Positions 8,427-16,611 of a stretch of DNA of 53,338 bases are shown here, one piece after another; within the stretch, counting starts at the first letter, position 1, and each line of letters starts with the position of its first letter. The notes under the pieces were generated by a model. That model did no database searches. It was not told the origin of the DNA and was given only the letters and a program-made list of their open reading frames with translations. The stretch spans positions 1 through 53,338 of the forward strand of contig JBCCMB010000006.1 in the NCBI GenBank assembly GCA_039026555.1, given 5' to 3'. The translations under genes and the position numbers were made by a program. The DNA is from JBCCMB01 sp039026555 (GTDB lineage Bacteria; Pseudomonadota; Alphaproteobacteria; Caulobacterales; Hyphomonadaceae).

Positions 8427-9212
8427 TTAGCGCAGCTGGCTGGCCGTCCGCAGCATTTCGTCGGTGGTGGTGATGACTTTGGAATTCATCTCATAGGCGC
8501 GCTGCGCCGAGATGAGATCAGAGATCTCGGTTACGGCGTTGACGTTGGAGGTCTCCAAAAACCCTTGCAGAAGCGTGCCATAGCCGACCTGGCCTGGCTG
8601 TCCGATATTTGCGGCGCCCGAAGCGGCGGTTTCCAGAAACATATTGTCGCCGATGGCGTCCAGGCCCGCCGGATTAATGAAGCGCGCCAACTCCAAAGCG
8701 CCCAATTCCTGCGGCGCGGCGTCGTCCGCCGTGAGCACTTGCACGACGCCTTGGCGATTGATGGTGACGTTGGTGGTGTTTTCAGGGATCGTCAGGCCAG
8801 GCGAAATCACAAACCCGTCTTCCGACACGATCTGACCATCGCCGCCAACCGCGAAATTGCCCGCACGCGTATAGCCGTTTCGACCGTCGGGCAGCTGCAC
8901 GACGAAATAGCCGTCGCCCTGAACCGCAAGGTCGAATTGATTGCCGGTCTGGGTGGCGCTGCCTTGTTCGGTGATGCGGTAGACAGAGCCGGCCTTGACG
9001 CCGACGCCGACCTGGACGCCCGTGGGCACCACGGTGTTGGCGTCGGAGGACGACACGCCCATGGCCTCGACCGTTTGATAGAGCAGGTCTTGGAATTCGG
9101 CCCGCTGGCGTTTGAAGCCCGTGGTGTTCATGTTCGCGATATTGTTCGCAATCACTTCCACATTGAGCTGTTGGGCCTGCATGCCCGTGGCGGCTGTGCT
9201 CAGCGCACGCAT
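8427..9212 (-). CDS. flgG: Flagellar distal rod protein FlgG
   Basis: A 261-residue rod protein, close to the usual length. The N-terminal rod motif (ANNIANMNTTGFKRQ, about residues 26-40) and the C-terminal motif (SNVNAVTEISDLISAQRAYEMNSKVI) are both present. The central part contains QGDGYFVVQLPDGRNGYTRAG, typical of FlgG. The protein forms the distal rod that spans the P- and L-rings. It lies 18 bases downstream of flgF and 26 bases upstream of flgA, so all four flg genes are likely one transcript. Confidence 0.98.
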   Translation of the reverse strand: MRALSTAATGMQAQQLNVEVIANNIANMNTTGFKRQRAEFQDLLYQTVEAMGVSSSDANTVVPTGVQVGVGVKAGSVYRITEQGSATQTGNQFDLAVQGDGYFVVQLPDGRNGYTRAGNFAVGGDGQIVSEDGFVISPGLTIPENTTNVTINRQGVVQVLTADDAAPQELGALELARFINPAGLDAIGDNMFLETAASGAANIGQPGQVGYGTLLQGFLETSNVNAVTEISDLISAQRAYEMNSKVITTTDEMLRTASQLR

Positions 9213-9230
9213 AGTTTAGCTCCTCAAACT

Positions 9231-9968
9231 CTACCCGACGCGCGCAAGCTTATCGACAGCTTTTTCGCGCAATTGATTGGATTGGTTCAGCATTCGCGAC
9301 ACGCCTTCATAGGCGCGCGAAATTTCGATCAGCCGGGTCATTTCGCCGATGGCTTGGACGTTTGAGCCTTCCACAAAGCCTTGCGCCAAGCGAATAGTCT
9401 CCGGCGGGCCCGGTTCTTCTACGGTCGCTTTCAGCAAGCCGTCGCCGATTTTTTCAAGCGCTCCGGAGGTCTGAAAATCCACCAGTTTGAAGCGCCCGAT
9501 CTCGGCGTCGCCTTGGCCGATTGCGCCGTCCTGGCTGATTTTAACAGGCCCAGCCTCCGGATCGGTCTGGATCGGCGCATCGCCTTCGCCCAAGACCAAA
9601 AGTCCGGACCGGGTCACCAATCGGCCGTCGCCGTCGATGGAAAAGCGGCCGTCGCGCGTATAGACCGGCTCGCCGCCTGGGCTTTCAATGGCGAAGAAGC
9701 CATCGCCTTCGATCGCAACATCCAAGGGGTTGCCAGTGCGCTCGATCGGGCCGACCGACATATCGCGCTGCAGGGCCCATGCGTCGACGAACACGACATC
9801 CGACGGCCGCTCAGTCACGCGCGCCGGCTTTTCTTCGATTTCGCGATTCACCAACGCTTCGGCCTTAAAGCCGACAGTGTCCATATTCGCCAGATTGTTC
9901 GCTGAGACGTCCAGACGCTGCCGCAAAACCTGCTGCGCGGACAAACCGACGAGTAATGTATTGTCCAT
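9231..9968 (-). CDS. flgF: Flagellar proximal rod protein FlgF
   Basis: A 245-residue rod protein. The start is placed at the ATG at 9968 (MDNTLLVGLSAQQ) because it matches the family N-terminus and is preceded by a GGCGAGG ribosome site; an in-frame start at 10187 would add 73 unrelated residues. The rod motif ANNLANMDTVGFKAE and the C-terminal SNVQAIGEMTRLIEISRAYEG are present, with EGDGFFAIESPGGEPVYTRDG between them. It is the first gene of the minus-strand flg operon. Its promoter lies in the 263-base gap shared with fliL. Confidence 0.96.
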   Translation of the reverse strand: MDNTLLVGLSAQQVLRQRLDVSANNLANMDTVGFKAEALVNREIEEKPARVTERPSDVVFVDAWALQRDMSVGPIERTGNPLDVAIEGDGFFAIESPGGEPVYTRDGRFSIDGDGRLVTRSGLLVLGEGDAPIQTDPEAGPVKISQDGAIGQGDAEIGRFKLVDFQTSGALEKIGDGLLKATVEEPGPPETIRLAQGFVEGSNVQAIGEMTRLIEISRAYEGVSRMLNQSNQLREKAVDKLARVG

Positions 9969-10231
9969 CGGCGCCTCGCCTACATCCGCCGAAGTTTCTT
10001 CTTCCGGTGGACGACGGCCCTTCAAAAAAAGGGCGTCTGGCGCTCGCGTCTTCTGCGTCGGGCGCAAATTTACAGCTCCAAACAAGCATCGCGGCAGAGG
10101 GTTAACGCAGGATTGCCGGAAACGGTTTTCAAGCGATCTTTTTTGAGAATTCACCTCTCGCTGAAATCTCCACCAATCCTTAACCAAACCCGGTCGATTT
10201 TGCCGAGTGGTTGTAACTTCGCGAGCAGATC
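9969..10231. promoter_or_regulatory. Divergent promoter region flgF / fliL
   Basis: This 263-base gap must hold promoters for both the minus flg operon and the plus fliL operon. Two TTAAC-type elements are visible: TTAAC at 10102-10106 and TTAACCAA at 10180-10187. The second resembles a CtrA half-site as known from Caulobacter flagellar promoters. I found no clear sigma-54 TGGCAC-N5-TTGC element. CtrA control is inference. Confidence 0.4.
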
Positions 10232-10897
10232 ATGGCCGAAGACAAAGAGAATAAAGACGCAGACGCCGAGGGCGCGGACGGCGAAGATGGTGAGGCGCCC
10301 GCGAAAAAGAAACTTGCGGGCAAGACTCTGATCTTATTCGTCGTTTTACCGGCGCTTCTCGTTTTAGGCGGCGGCGCGGCCGCGTTTATGATGATGTCCG
10401 GCGGCGGCGGCGAAACCGAACAGGCAGCATTGGACGAAGGCGCCGCCGAGAAAGCCGAAGAGCCGAAGGCCAAAGGAAAGCCGGCGGCGAAAGCTAAAGG
10501 CAAAGGCGGCGAGGCGGATGATAAGGCGAGCGAAAAAGCCGCTGTCCCTCCACGCGAAGTCGGCCATGTGCAAATGGGCGAGGCGGGCGAGCCGTCTTAC
10601 TACATCATGCCGGATATCTTGGTGAATTTGGCGTCGGGCGATAATGGCCGTCCGCTGTTCTTGAAGTTGAAGCTCACCTTGGAATCCGTCGACGCGCACG
10701 CGTTTGACGACATTCCCACGCTGCTGCCGCGCATCACCGACCAATTCCAGCTCTTCCTGCGCGAATTGCGGGTCGACGATTTGAACGGATCGGCCGGCGG
10801 ATATCGCTTGCGGTTGGAATTGCTACGCCGTCTCAACATTGCGATCGCGCCTAAACAGGTCGACGCCGTGCTGATCGAAGAAATGTTGGTGCAATAG
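10232..10897 (+). CDS. fliL: Flagellar basal body-associated protein FliL
   Basis: A 221-residue single-pass inner-membrane protein associated with the stator and MS-ring. An acidic/basic N-terminus of about 30 residues precedes a membrane helix at about residues 33-53. A charged Lys/Ala/Glu linker follows (about residues 58-105), longer than in many FliL proteins. The FliL domain proper begins near YYIMPDILVNL and includes RPLFLKLKLTLES, then LPRITDQFQLFLRELRVDDLNGSAGGYRLRLELLRRLN and the end VLIEEMLVQ. It is separated from fliM by three bases, so the two genes are co-translated. Confidence 0.97.
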   Translation: MAEDKENKDADAEGADGEDGEAPAKKKLAGKTLILFVVLPALLVLGGGAAAFMMMSGGGGETEQAALDEGAAEKAEEPKAKGKPAAKAKGKGGEADDKASEKAAVPPREVGHVQMGEAGEPSYYIMPDILVNLASGDNGRPLFLKLKLTLESVDAHAFDDIPTLLPRITDQFQLFLRELRVDDLNGSAGGYRLRLELLRRLNIAIAPKQVDAVLIEEMLVQ

Positions 10898-10900
10898 ATT

Positions 10901-12055
10901 ATGGCGAGCGACGATCAAGAGGATATGGCGGCCGCCTGGGAAGCCCAAACAAATGGGGGCACCGGCGACAGCGACGAGGATATGGCCGCGGCCTGGGAAG
11001 CCGAGCTTGCGGCCGGCGAAAGCGATATGGGCGCGAGCGATCCCGCCACCATCGCGTCCACCTCCGTCGGCGCCGAACGCATTCTCAATCAGGACGAAAT
11101 CGACAGTCTTCTCGGCTTCTCGCTCGATGAAGACGCGGAAGGACGCGGAAACGGCGTTCGCGCCATCATCAATTCGGCGATGGTGTCGTATGAGCGCCTG
11201 CCAATGTTGGAAGTGGTGTTCGATCGGCTTGTCCGCTTGATGACCACCAGTCTGCGCAATTTCACCTCCGACAATGTGGAGGTCAGCTTAGACAGCCTCG
11301 CCTCAATGCGGTTTGGCGATTATCTCAACTCGATCCCGCTGCCGGCGATCTTGGCCGTCTTCAAGGCCAAGCAATTGGACAATTTCGGCCTCGTCACGGT
11401 CGATTCCAATTTGATCTACTCGATTGTGGACGTGCTGCTGGGCGGACGGCGCGGCACGGTCGCCATGCGCGTCGAGGGCCGACCCTACACCACGATTGAA
11501 CGCGTGTTGGTGACGCGTCTCGTGGAAGTGATCCTCGCCGACGCCAAAAAGGCGTTCGACCCACTCACCACAGTGGATTTCGAGCTTGATCGGATCGAGA
11601 CCAATCCACGTTTCGCGGCGATCGCACAGCCGGCCAACGCCGCCATTTTGGTGAAACTGCGCATCGATATGGAAGACCGGGGCGGGCGCTGCGAGCTGAT
11701 GCTGCCCTACGCCACTTTGGAACCCATTCGGAAAATGCTGCTGCAGAATTTCATGGGTGAGAAATTCGGCAATGACAATATCTGGGAAAGCCATTTGGCG
11801 ACCGAGATTTGGGCCGCCCCTACACCCTTGCGCGTTGTGCTGGACGAGTTCACCGCCCCCCTTGGGAAAATGTCCAATTTGGAAGTCGGCGACACCCTGC
11901 TGATGAACGCGGCGCCGGATACGAAAGTCGCCCTGAAATGCGGTGACATCCATCTAACAGAAGGCCAGATCGGCCGGATCGGCAACAAGGTTGCGATGCG
12001 CGTGGACGCGCCTATCGCCAATGTCGCCAAACAGCGTGTTTTGGAGAGCGCCTAA
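10901..12055 (+). CDS. fliM: Flagellar motor switch protein FliM
   Basis: A 384-residue C-ring protein that binds CheY-P and sets rotation. The conserved CheY-binding type motif LNQDEIDSLLGF lies at about residues 62-73. Ahead of it is an acidic extension in which EDMAAAWEA occurs twice (about residues 7-15 and 27-35), so the protein is about 50 residues longer than the E. coli one. The middle CheC-like domain and the C-terminal SpoA/FliN-like domain (LEVGDTLLMNA, VALKCGDIHLTEGQIGRIGNKVAMRV) are complete. It follows fliL by three bases and overlaps the next gene by one base (TAATG). The same-window che operon encodes three candidate receiver partners. Confidence 0.98.
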   Translation: MASDDQEDMAAAWEAQTNGGTGDSDEDMAAAWEAELAAGESDMGASDPATIASTSVGAERILNQDEIDSLLGFSLDEDAEGRGNGVRAIINSAMVSYERLPMLEVVFDRLVRLMTTSLRNFTSDNVEVSLDSLASMRFGDYLNSIPLPAILAVFKAKQLDNFGLVTVDSNLIYSIVDVLLGGRRGTVAMRVEGRPYTTIERVLVTRLVEVILADAKKAFDPLTTVDFELDRIETNPRFAAIAQPANAAILVKLRIDMEDRGGRCELMLPYATLEPIRKMLLQNFMGEKFGNDNIWESHLATEIWAAPTPLRVVLDEFTAPLGKMSNLEVGDTLLMNAAPDTKVALKCGDIHLTEGQIGRIGNKVAMRVDAPIANVAKQRVLESA

Positions 12056-12351
12056 TGCCCTATGGTCTTTTTGTCGAAATCACGCTGGCCCTCTTGCTGG
12101 TGATCGCCATCGCTTATTGCTGGCGTTTGGATCAGCGCTTGAAGGCGCTCAGATCCGGCGAAGACGGTCTTTTGGCGGCCGCCCGGGAATTGGCGCAAAC
12201 GGTCGCGCAAGCCCAAATCGCCGTGACAGACCTGAAACGCTCGGCCGACGCGTCGGGCAAAGAGCTTCAATCGAAAATCGATGAAGCCCGCGTGTTGGCG
12301 TCGCCGGCCCGCCACCAAGACACCGGCCTTCGCCGACGCATGACATATTGA
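12055..12351 (+). CDS. Small single-pass membrane protein, DUF6468-like
   Basis: A 98-residue protein. Residues 1-22 form one membrane helix, followed by a basic turn (WRLDQRLKALRSGEDGLLAAARELAQ) and a helical, Ala-rich coiled-coil stretch. This layout and the position directly after fliM match the DUF6468 family that I recall from alphaproteobacterial flagellar operons; its function is not established. The start codon overlaps the fliM stop by one base (TAATG), so translation is coupled. The C-terminus (SPARHQDTGLRRRMTY) is basic. Confidence 0.75.
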   Translation: MPYGLFVEITLALLLVIAIAYCWRLDQRLKALRSGEDGLLAAARELAQTVAQAQIAVTDLKRSADASGKELQSKIDEARVLASPARHQDTGLRRRMTY

Positions 12352-12361
12352 GGGATCGCCT

Positions 12362-13054
12362 ATGAGCGCCTCCAAAACCAGCAAGGTCCGGCTGTTTCCC
12401 GCATTAATGGCGGTGTCGTTCGGCGTTCTTACGTTAAAAGCCGTGGAAATCGCCGATGCGGCGGCTGCAAGCGAAGAAGAGGAAGGCGAAGAGCAAAACG
12501 TCATCCGTATCGATGCGACCCAACCAATCGAACCGGAAGGCGACGCGGCCGTGGACGAAACGCCGCAGGAGGTCGGGGCGTGCGATATCGGACCTGATTT
12601 CGCGGCTGAAACCGGTCTGTCGCAATACGAAATCCAAGTCCTGCGCAGCCTCGCGGATCGCCGGCAAGCGCTGGATGATCGCGAAGATGATTTGAAACTG
12701 CGCGCGCAAATGGCGGAAGCCGCCGAAACGCGCGTGTCCGACCAGATTGAAGAGCTGAAAGCGCTGGAGGGCGATCTTCAGGCGGTGCTCGACGCCATGA
12801 CGGCCAAGCGCGACGAACGCCTGGACGGCTTGGTCAAAGTCTATGAAACGATGAAGCCGAAGGACGCGGCGCGTATCTTCGACACGCTCGATGATGATGT
12901 TCTGCTGGAGATGTCGCAGCGCATGAAGCATGCGAATTTGGCGGCCGTAATGGCCAGCATGTCGTCGAAACGTGCGGAGGAATTGACCCGCCTTCTAGCG
13001 AGCCAGGCTGAGCTTCCCGCTTCCGTCGACGATCTCAATCGAGAGGCCGGATAA
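12362..13054 (+). CDS. MotE-like flagellar accessory protein
   Basis: A 230-residue protein with an N-terminal signal or anchor segment (about residues 10-35), an acidic linker, a paired-helix coiled coil (about residues 90-145), and a C-terminal MgtE N-domain-like helical module (YETMKPKDAARIFDTLDDD and the following VMASMSSKRAEELTRLL). The same layout is known for MotE of Sinorhizobium, a periplasmic chaperone of the motility protein MotC. MotC itself was not recognised, although the next gene encodes a large exported repeat protein that could play a comparable part; that is inference. The stop codon overlaps the next start by one base (TAATG at 13052-13056). Confidence 0.75.
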   Translation: MSASKTSKVRLFPALMAVSFGVLTLKAVEIADAAAASEEEEGEEQNVIRIDATQPIEPEGDAAVDETPQEVGACDIGPDFAAETGLSQYEIQVLRSLADRRQALDDREDDLKLRAQMAEAAETRVSDQIEELKALEGDLQAVLDAMTAKRDERLDGLVKVYETMKPKDAARIFDTLDDDVLLEMSQRMKHANLAAVMASMSSKRAEELTRLLASQAELPASVDDLNREAG

Positions 13055-16000
13055 TGTCGTCCCGACGCGTCACCGCGCGATTCCAAGCGTGCTTGAGGCC
13101 GGCCGCAGCCGGCCTTGCGCTTTTGACGGGCTTGCCTCTGGCCGGAGACGCCTGGGCGCAGCGCGCACTGGAACTGACGGCGGAAGACAACGACGCTTAC
13201 GGACGCTTGGTGGCGCGCTGGGGCGATGGAGATGAAACCGCGCCGAATTTTACGGCGACAACCGAAAGCAGCGTCTTGGTGCTGCGGTTCGACGAACCGA
13301 TCACGACAGATTTCTCGCTGATCCCGGAGACGCTTCCAAATTGGGTGGCTTTGGCCCGCCTGGATCCCGACGGCAAAGCGCTGCGCCTGGCGCTGAAGCA
13401 GTCCGTAGACTTGCACCGATCGACATCTATTGATTTGGCCGCGATTGACCTGACGCCCGAAGGCGCCGGGGCCGCACCGCCGGCGATCGTCTCGCCCCTG
13501 GTCGCTGCGCGCGCCGCACAAGCTGAAGCCGCACGCATCGCCGCCATCCCGCCGCCTGTCGACCTAGTAGATCTGCAAATTCGAGCCGCCGACGCCGGCG
13601 ACCGAACGCGCCTGGCGTTTTATTGGGGTAAAGAGACCGGCTATGAAGTCACGGAAACTGCGGACCAAATCCGTCTGAAATTCGATCATCGCGCGGAGCC
13701 GGATCTGGCGCGGCTGCGGATCTATCCGCCGAACTTCATCGATGCTCTGGACGCCTCGAATGATGATCTCGGCTTTGAAATGATACTGGAGCCGAGCGAG
13801 CCCTTGGTCGTGACCCATTATCGCGACGGATCGACGGTGATCGTCGACCTACTGCCCGAAGCCAATGTGCCGGAGCGACGGCCAGAGCCAGAGCCTGCAC
13901 CTGAACCAATTCCCGAGCCCGCTGCGTCTACGCCCACGCCTACACCCACGCCGACGCCGGCGAAAGCGCCAAAACCTTCGTCGCCTCAGGCCATCGCGCC
14001 AAAGCCGACGGAGGAGGCTGGGACGCAGGCCGACATCGCCGCAGCAACCCCACCCCCCCTGGTGCGTCCGCCCGTCGACTCCGCGATCAAAGCGCCAGAA
14101 CGCAAGACGGAAGACGTCGCGGCGAAGTCGCTCGAGAACCTGTCAGACTACGCCGATAAGCCGATCGTCTCAGCGTCAACCACCACCGACGAACGCGCCA
14201 CCCGCCTGCGAGGAGGTTGGCCAGATCCAGCGCCTAAATCGGGCGAGTTGACGATCAAGATCCGGCCCATGCCCAATGGGTTGGAGCTGATCGCGCCTTG
14301 GGATGCGCCGGCGCCGGCGTCCGTGTTCCAACGCGGGTCTGACGTCTGGGCGGTGTTCGCCGCAAAAGCCAATCTCAACATTGACGCGTCCGCTCTGCCC
14401 GCGGGCTTTAAAGTCGAGCCGCTGACGACCGAGAAAGCCAGCTTGCTTCGCATCTCCGCACCCGAGGGCATGGTGGCGTCGGCGATCGCGGAAGGTCCGC
14501 AATGGACCATTCAGATCGCGCCGACCGGATTGCCGCCCGAACGCTTTGTCGAACCCACGCGCCAAAATTCAAACACCGGCCGCGCCAGCATTCGCGCCAA
14601 ACTGATTGGGGCTGCAGGCGTTGTCTGGCTTGAGGACCCCGTGATCGGCGACTACATCGCTGCTGTTGTGGCGTTCGGACCCTCGTCTGCATCGCCGGCG
14701 CAGCGCAACTTTATCGAAGCGCAATTGCTGCCCACCGCCCATGGTCTGGCGATTGCACCGAAATCGGACGATGTGGCTGTAACTGTGGTGGAGGAAACCG
14801 TTTCGATCTCTGTAAACGGCGGCTTGGCGATCACAAACGGCTTCGCGCCCGAAGCGCTGCCCGGCTACACAGCGATGACGGTCGACACGCCGACGCCCGG
14901 CTTTATCGATTTTGACGCTTGGGGCGGGTATGCCGGCGGCGCCTGGTTCCGGAGACAACATGAATTGGAACGCGCCATCGCCGCGCGGGACCAAGCCAGC
15001 CGCGCCGGATCCGATGTCTTGATGGAACTGGCGCGGTTTTATGTGGCCCATGACATGGGTCCAGAAGCGCTTGCCGTATTGAAGGTCGTTTTAGATGGCC
15101 AGCCTTTGGCGACCCAAGATCCGCGTTTTCTTGCTCTGCGCGGCGCGGCCAACGTCATGGTCGGCAGGTATGACGAGGTGGAAGCAGACCTGAGCCGAGG
15201 CGCGTTGCGCGGCGACTCATCTGCAGCATTATGGCGCGGCTATGTCGCCGCTGAATTGGGCGAATGGGAACGCGCCCGCGAATTCTTCAGCGCCGGCGAA
15301 GATCTTATTCACGTTTACACACCGCGTTGGGCGGCGCGGTTTTATGCGGCGTCCGCCGAAGCGGCGTTCCGCGCTAACAATTTTGATCTCGCCCGACGAC
15401 ACGCTATGCGGGCCGACAATCTAGGCTATCGCGAACCCAAGCAGCGGGCGGCGCTTGTGATGGCGCATCTCGCGGGGGTGACTGATGGACCTGACGCGGC
15501 CTATGCCCGCTATAGCGAGCTTGCGCGCTCATCCTATGAGCCGATCGCCGTGCGCGCGGAGCTGAAACGTCTGGAGCTTGGCGGCGAATTGGGCTTGATC
15601 TCGGCGACCGACGCCGCCGAACAGCTCGAAGCGTTGCGGTATCGGTGGCGCGGCGATGATGTTGAAATGCAAACCATCGGCATTCTCGCCGATCAGCATA
15701 TGCGCCTCGGCCGCTTCCGAGAGGCGCTGAACCTCGCCCAATCCACATCCATTCGAAATCCGGATGCGCCCGGCGCGCGCGATTTGCGTGTACGCTTGCT
15801 GGACTATTTCCGCACGCTTTACCTCGACGGCGAAGCGGACCGCTTAGATCCGATCCAGGCCCTCGCTTTGTTCTATGAATTCCGTTCGCTCACGCCTTTC
15901 GGCGCGGATGGCGACCGGATGATCCGCAAACTGGCGCGTAGGCTGGTGGCCTTTGACTTGTTGGAGCCAGCGACCGAATTGCTGCAGCACCAGGTGGACA

Positions 16001-16611
16001 ATCGCGTGCGCGGCGTCGGCAAAGCCTCCATCGCCTCCGATTTAGCGTCGATCTACCTTATGAACCGCGAGCCGGACCGCGCGCTGGCGGCGATCAACGC
16101 CTCACGTCAGCCCTCGCTGCCGCGCGAGTTGGCGTTGGAGCGCCGCATCCTCGAGGCGGCGGCGCTTCGGGATCTCGGCCGCTACGACCATACGATCGAA
16201 TTGTTGGAAGGCGTCGACGGACAGGAAGCTGCGTCACTGCGTGCGGACGCCTATTGGCAGGACGGCAAATGGCCGGAAGCGTCACAAGAACTCTCCGCCA
16301 TGCTTCGCACCGCGAAAACCGTCCCCGGCGAAAAAGACCAGCGCGCGGACATAGCGCTGCGCACCGCGATCGCAGGCCGGATGGCGAAAGATCTCGATCT
16401 CTTGGCGGACTTACAGGCCGATTATGCGGATCTGTTTGTCGGTCATATGAGCGCAGACAGTTTCAACCTTCTGACCTCGCAAACGGATGTCAGCGGCGCA
16501 GCGCTGTCGGAGGCCGTGCGGCGTTTGGCGGACGCGCCGCGCGTCGATGCGTTTGCGGAATCCATCCAAGATCGGTTTGCGACCGGCGGAGACGCCGCGG
16601 ACGGCAGCTAG
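13054..16611 (+). CDS. Large exported helical-repeat (TPR-like) protein in the fliLM operon
   Basis: An 1185-residue protein, not recognised at gene level. Residues 1-35 are a signal peptide ending AWA before Gln36. Two beta-rich regions (about 36-270 and 390-615) flank a Pro/Thr-rich linker at about 273-345, with EPEPAPEP and TPTPTPTP runs. From about residue 625 to the end the protein is an alpha-helical solenoid with TPR-like helix pairs, for example LMELARFYVAHDMGPEALAVL and EREFF-like spacing further on. The gene is translationally coupled to the MotE-like gene and is the last gene of the fliL operon; its stop overlaps that of the converging leuC. A periplasmic flagellar or motor-associated scaffold is the likely role, inferred from context. 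I recall a long TPR gene at this spot in other alphaproteobacteria but could not check it. Confidence 0.8.
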   Translation: MSSRRVTARFQACLRPAAAGLALLTGLPLAGDAWAQRALELTAEDNDAYGRLVARWGDGDETAPNFTATTESSVLVLRFDEPITTDFSLIPETLPNWVALARLDPDGKALRLALKQSVDLHRSTSIDLAAIDLTPEGAGAAPPAIVSPLVAARAAQAEAARIAAIPPPVDLVDLQIRAADAGDRTRLAFYWGKETGYEVTETADQIRLKFDHRAEPDLARLRIYPPNFIDALDASNDDLGFEMILEPSEPLVVTHYRDGSTVIVDLLPEANVPERRPEPEPAPEPIPEPAASTPTPTPTPTPAKAPKPSSPQAIAPKPTEEAGTQADIAAATPPPLVRPPVDSAIKAPERKTEDVAAKSLENLSDYADKPIVSASTTTDERATRLRGGWPDPAPKSGELTIKIRPMPNGLELIAPWDAPAPASVFQRGSDVWAVFAAKANLNIDASALPAGFKVEPLTTEKASLLRISAPEGMVASAIAEGPQWTIQIAPTGLPPERFVEPTRQNSNTGRASIRAKLIGAAGVVWLEDPVIGDYIAAVVAFGPSSASPAQRNFIEAQLLPTAHGLAIAPKSDDVAVTVVEETVSISVNGGLAITNGFAPEALPGYTAMTVDTPTPGFIDFDAWGGYAGGAWFRRQHELERAIAARDQASRAGSDVLMELARFYVAHDMGPEALAVLKVVLDGQPLATQDPRFLALRGAANVMVGRYDEVEADLSRGALRGDSSAALWRGYVAAELGEWERAREFFSAGEDLIHVYTPRWAARFYAASAEAAFRANNFDLARRHAMRADNLGYREPKQRAALVMAHLAGVTDGPDAAYARYSELARSSYEPIAVRAELKRLELGGELGLISATDAAEQLEALRYRWRGDDVEMQTIGILADQHMRLGRFREALNLAQSTSIRNPDAPGARDLRVRLLDYFRTLYLDGEADRLDPIQALALFYEFRSLTPFGADGDRMIRKLARRLVAFDLLEPATELLQHQVDNRVRGVGKASIASDLASIYLMNREPDRALAAINASRQPSLPRELALERRILEAAALRDLGRYDHTIELLEGVDGQEAASLRADAYWQDGKWPEASQELSAMLRTAKTVPGEKDQRADIALRTAIAGRMAKDLDLLADLQADYADLFVGHMSADSFNLLTSQTDVSGAALSEAVRRLADAPRVDAFAESIQDRFATGGDAADGS

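Noticed and set aside
8565..9365. A 266-codon plus frame opposite flgG and flgF
   Set aside because: It spans two conserved rod genes and has no protein-like pattern.
11303..11953. A 216-codon minus frame opposite fliM
   Set aside because: His/Gln-rich shadow of a highly conserved gene.
13921..13975. Short tandem DNA repeat as a mobile or CRISPR-like element
   Set aside because: It is the coding sequence of the TP-rich linker of the exported repeat protein.
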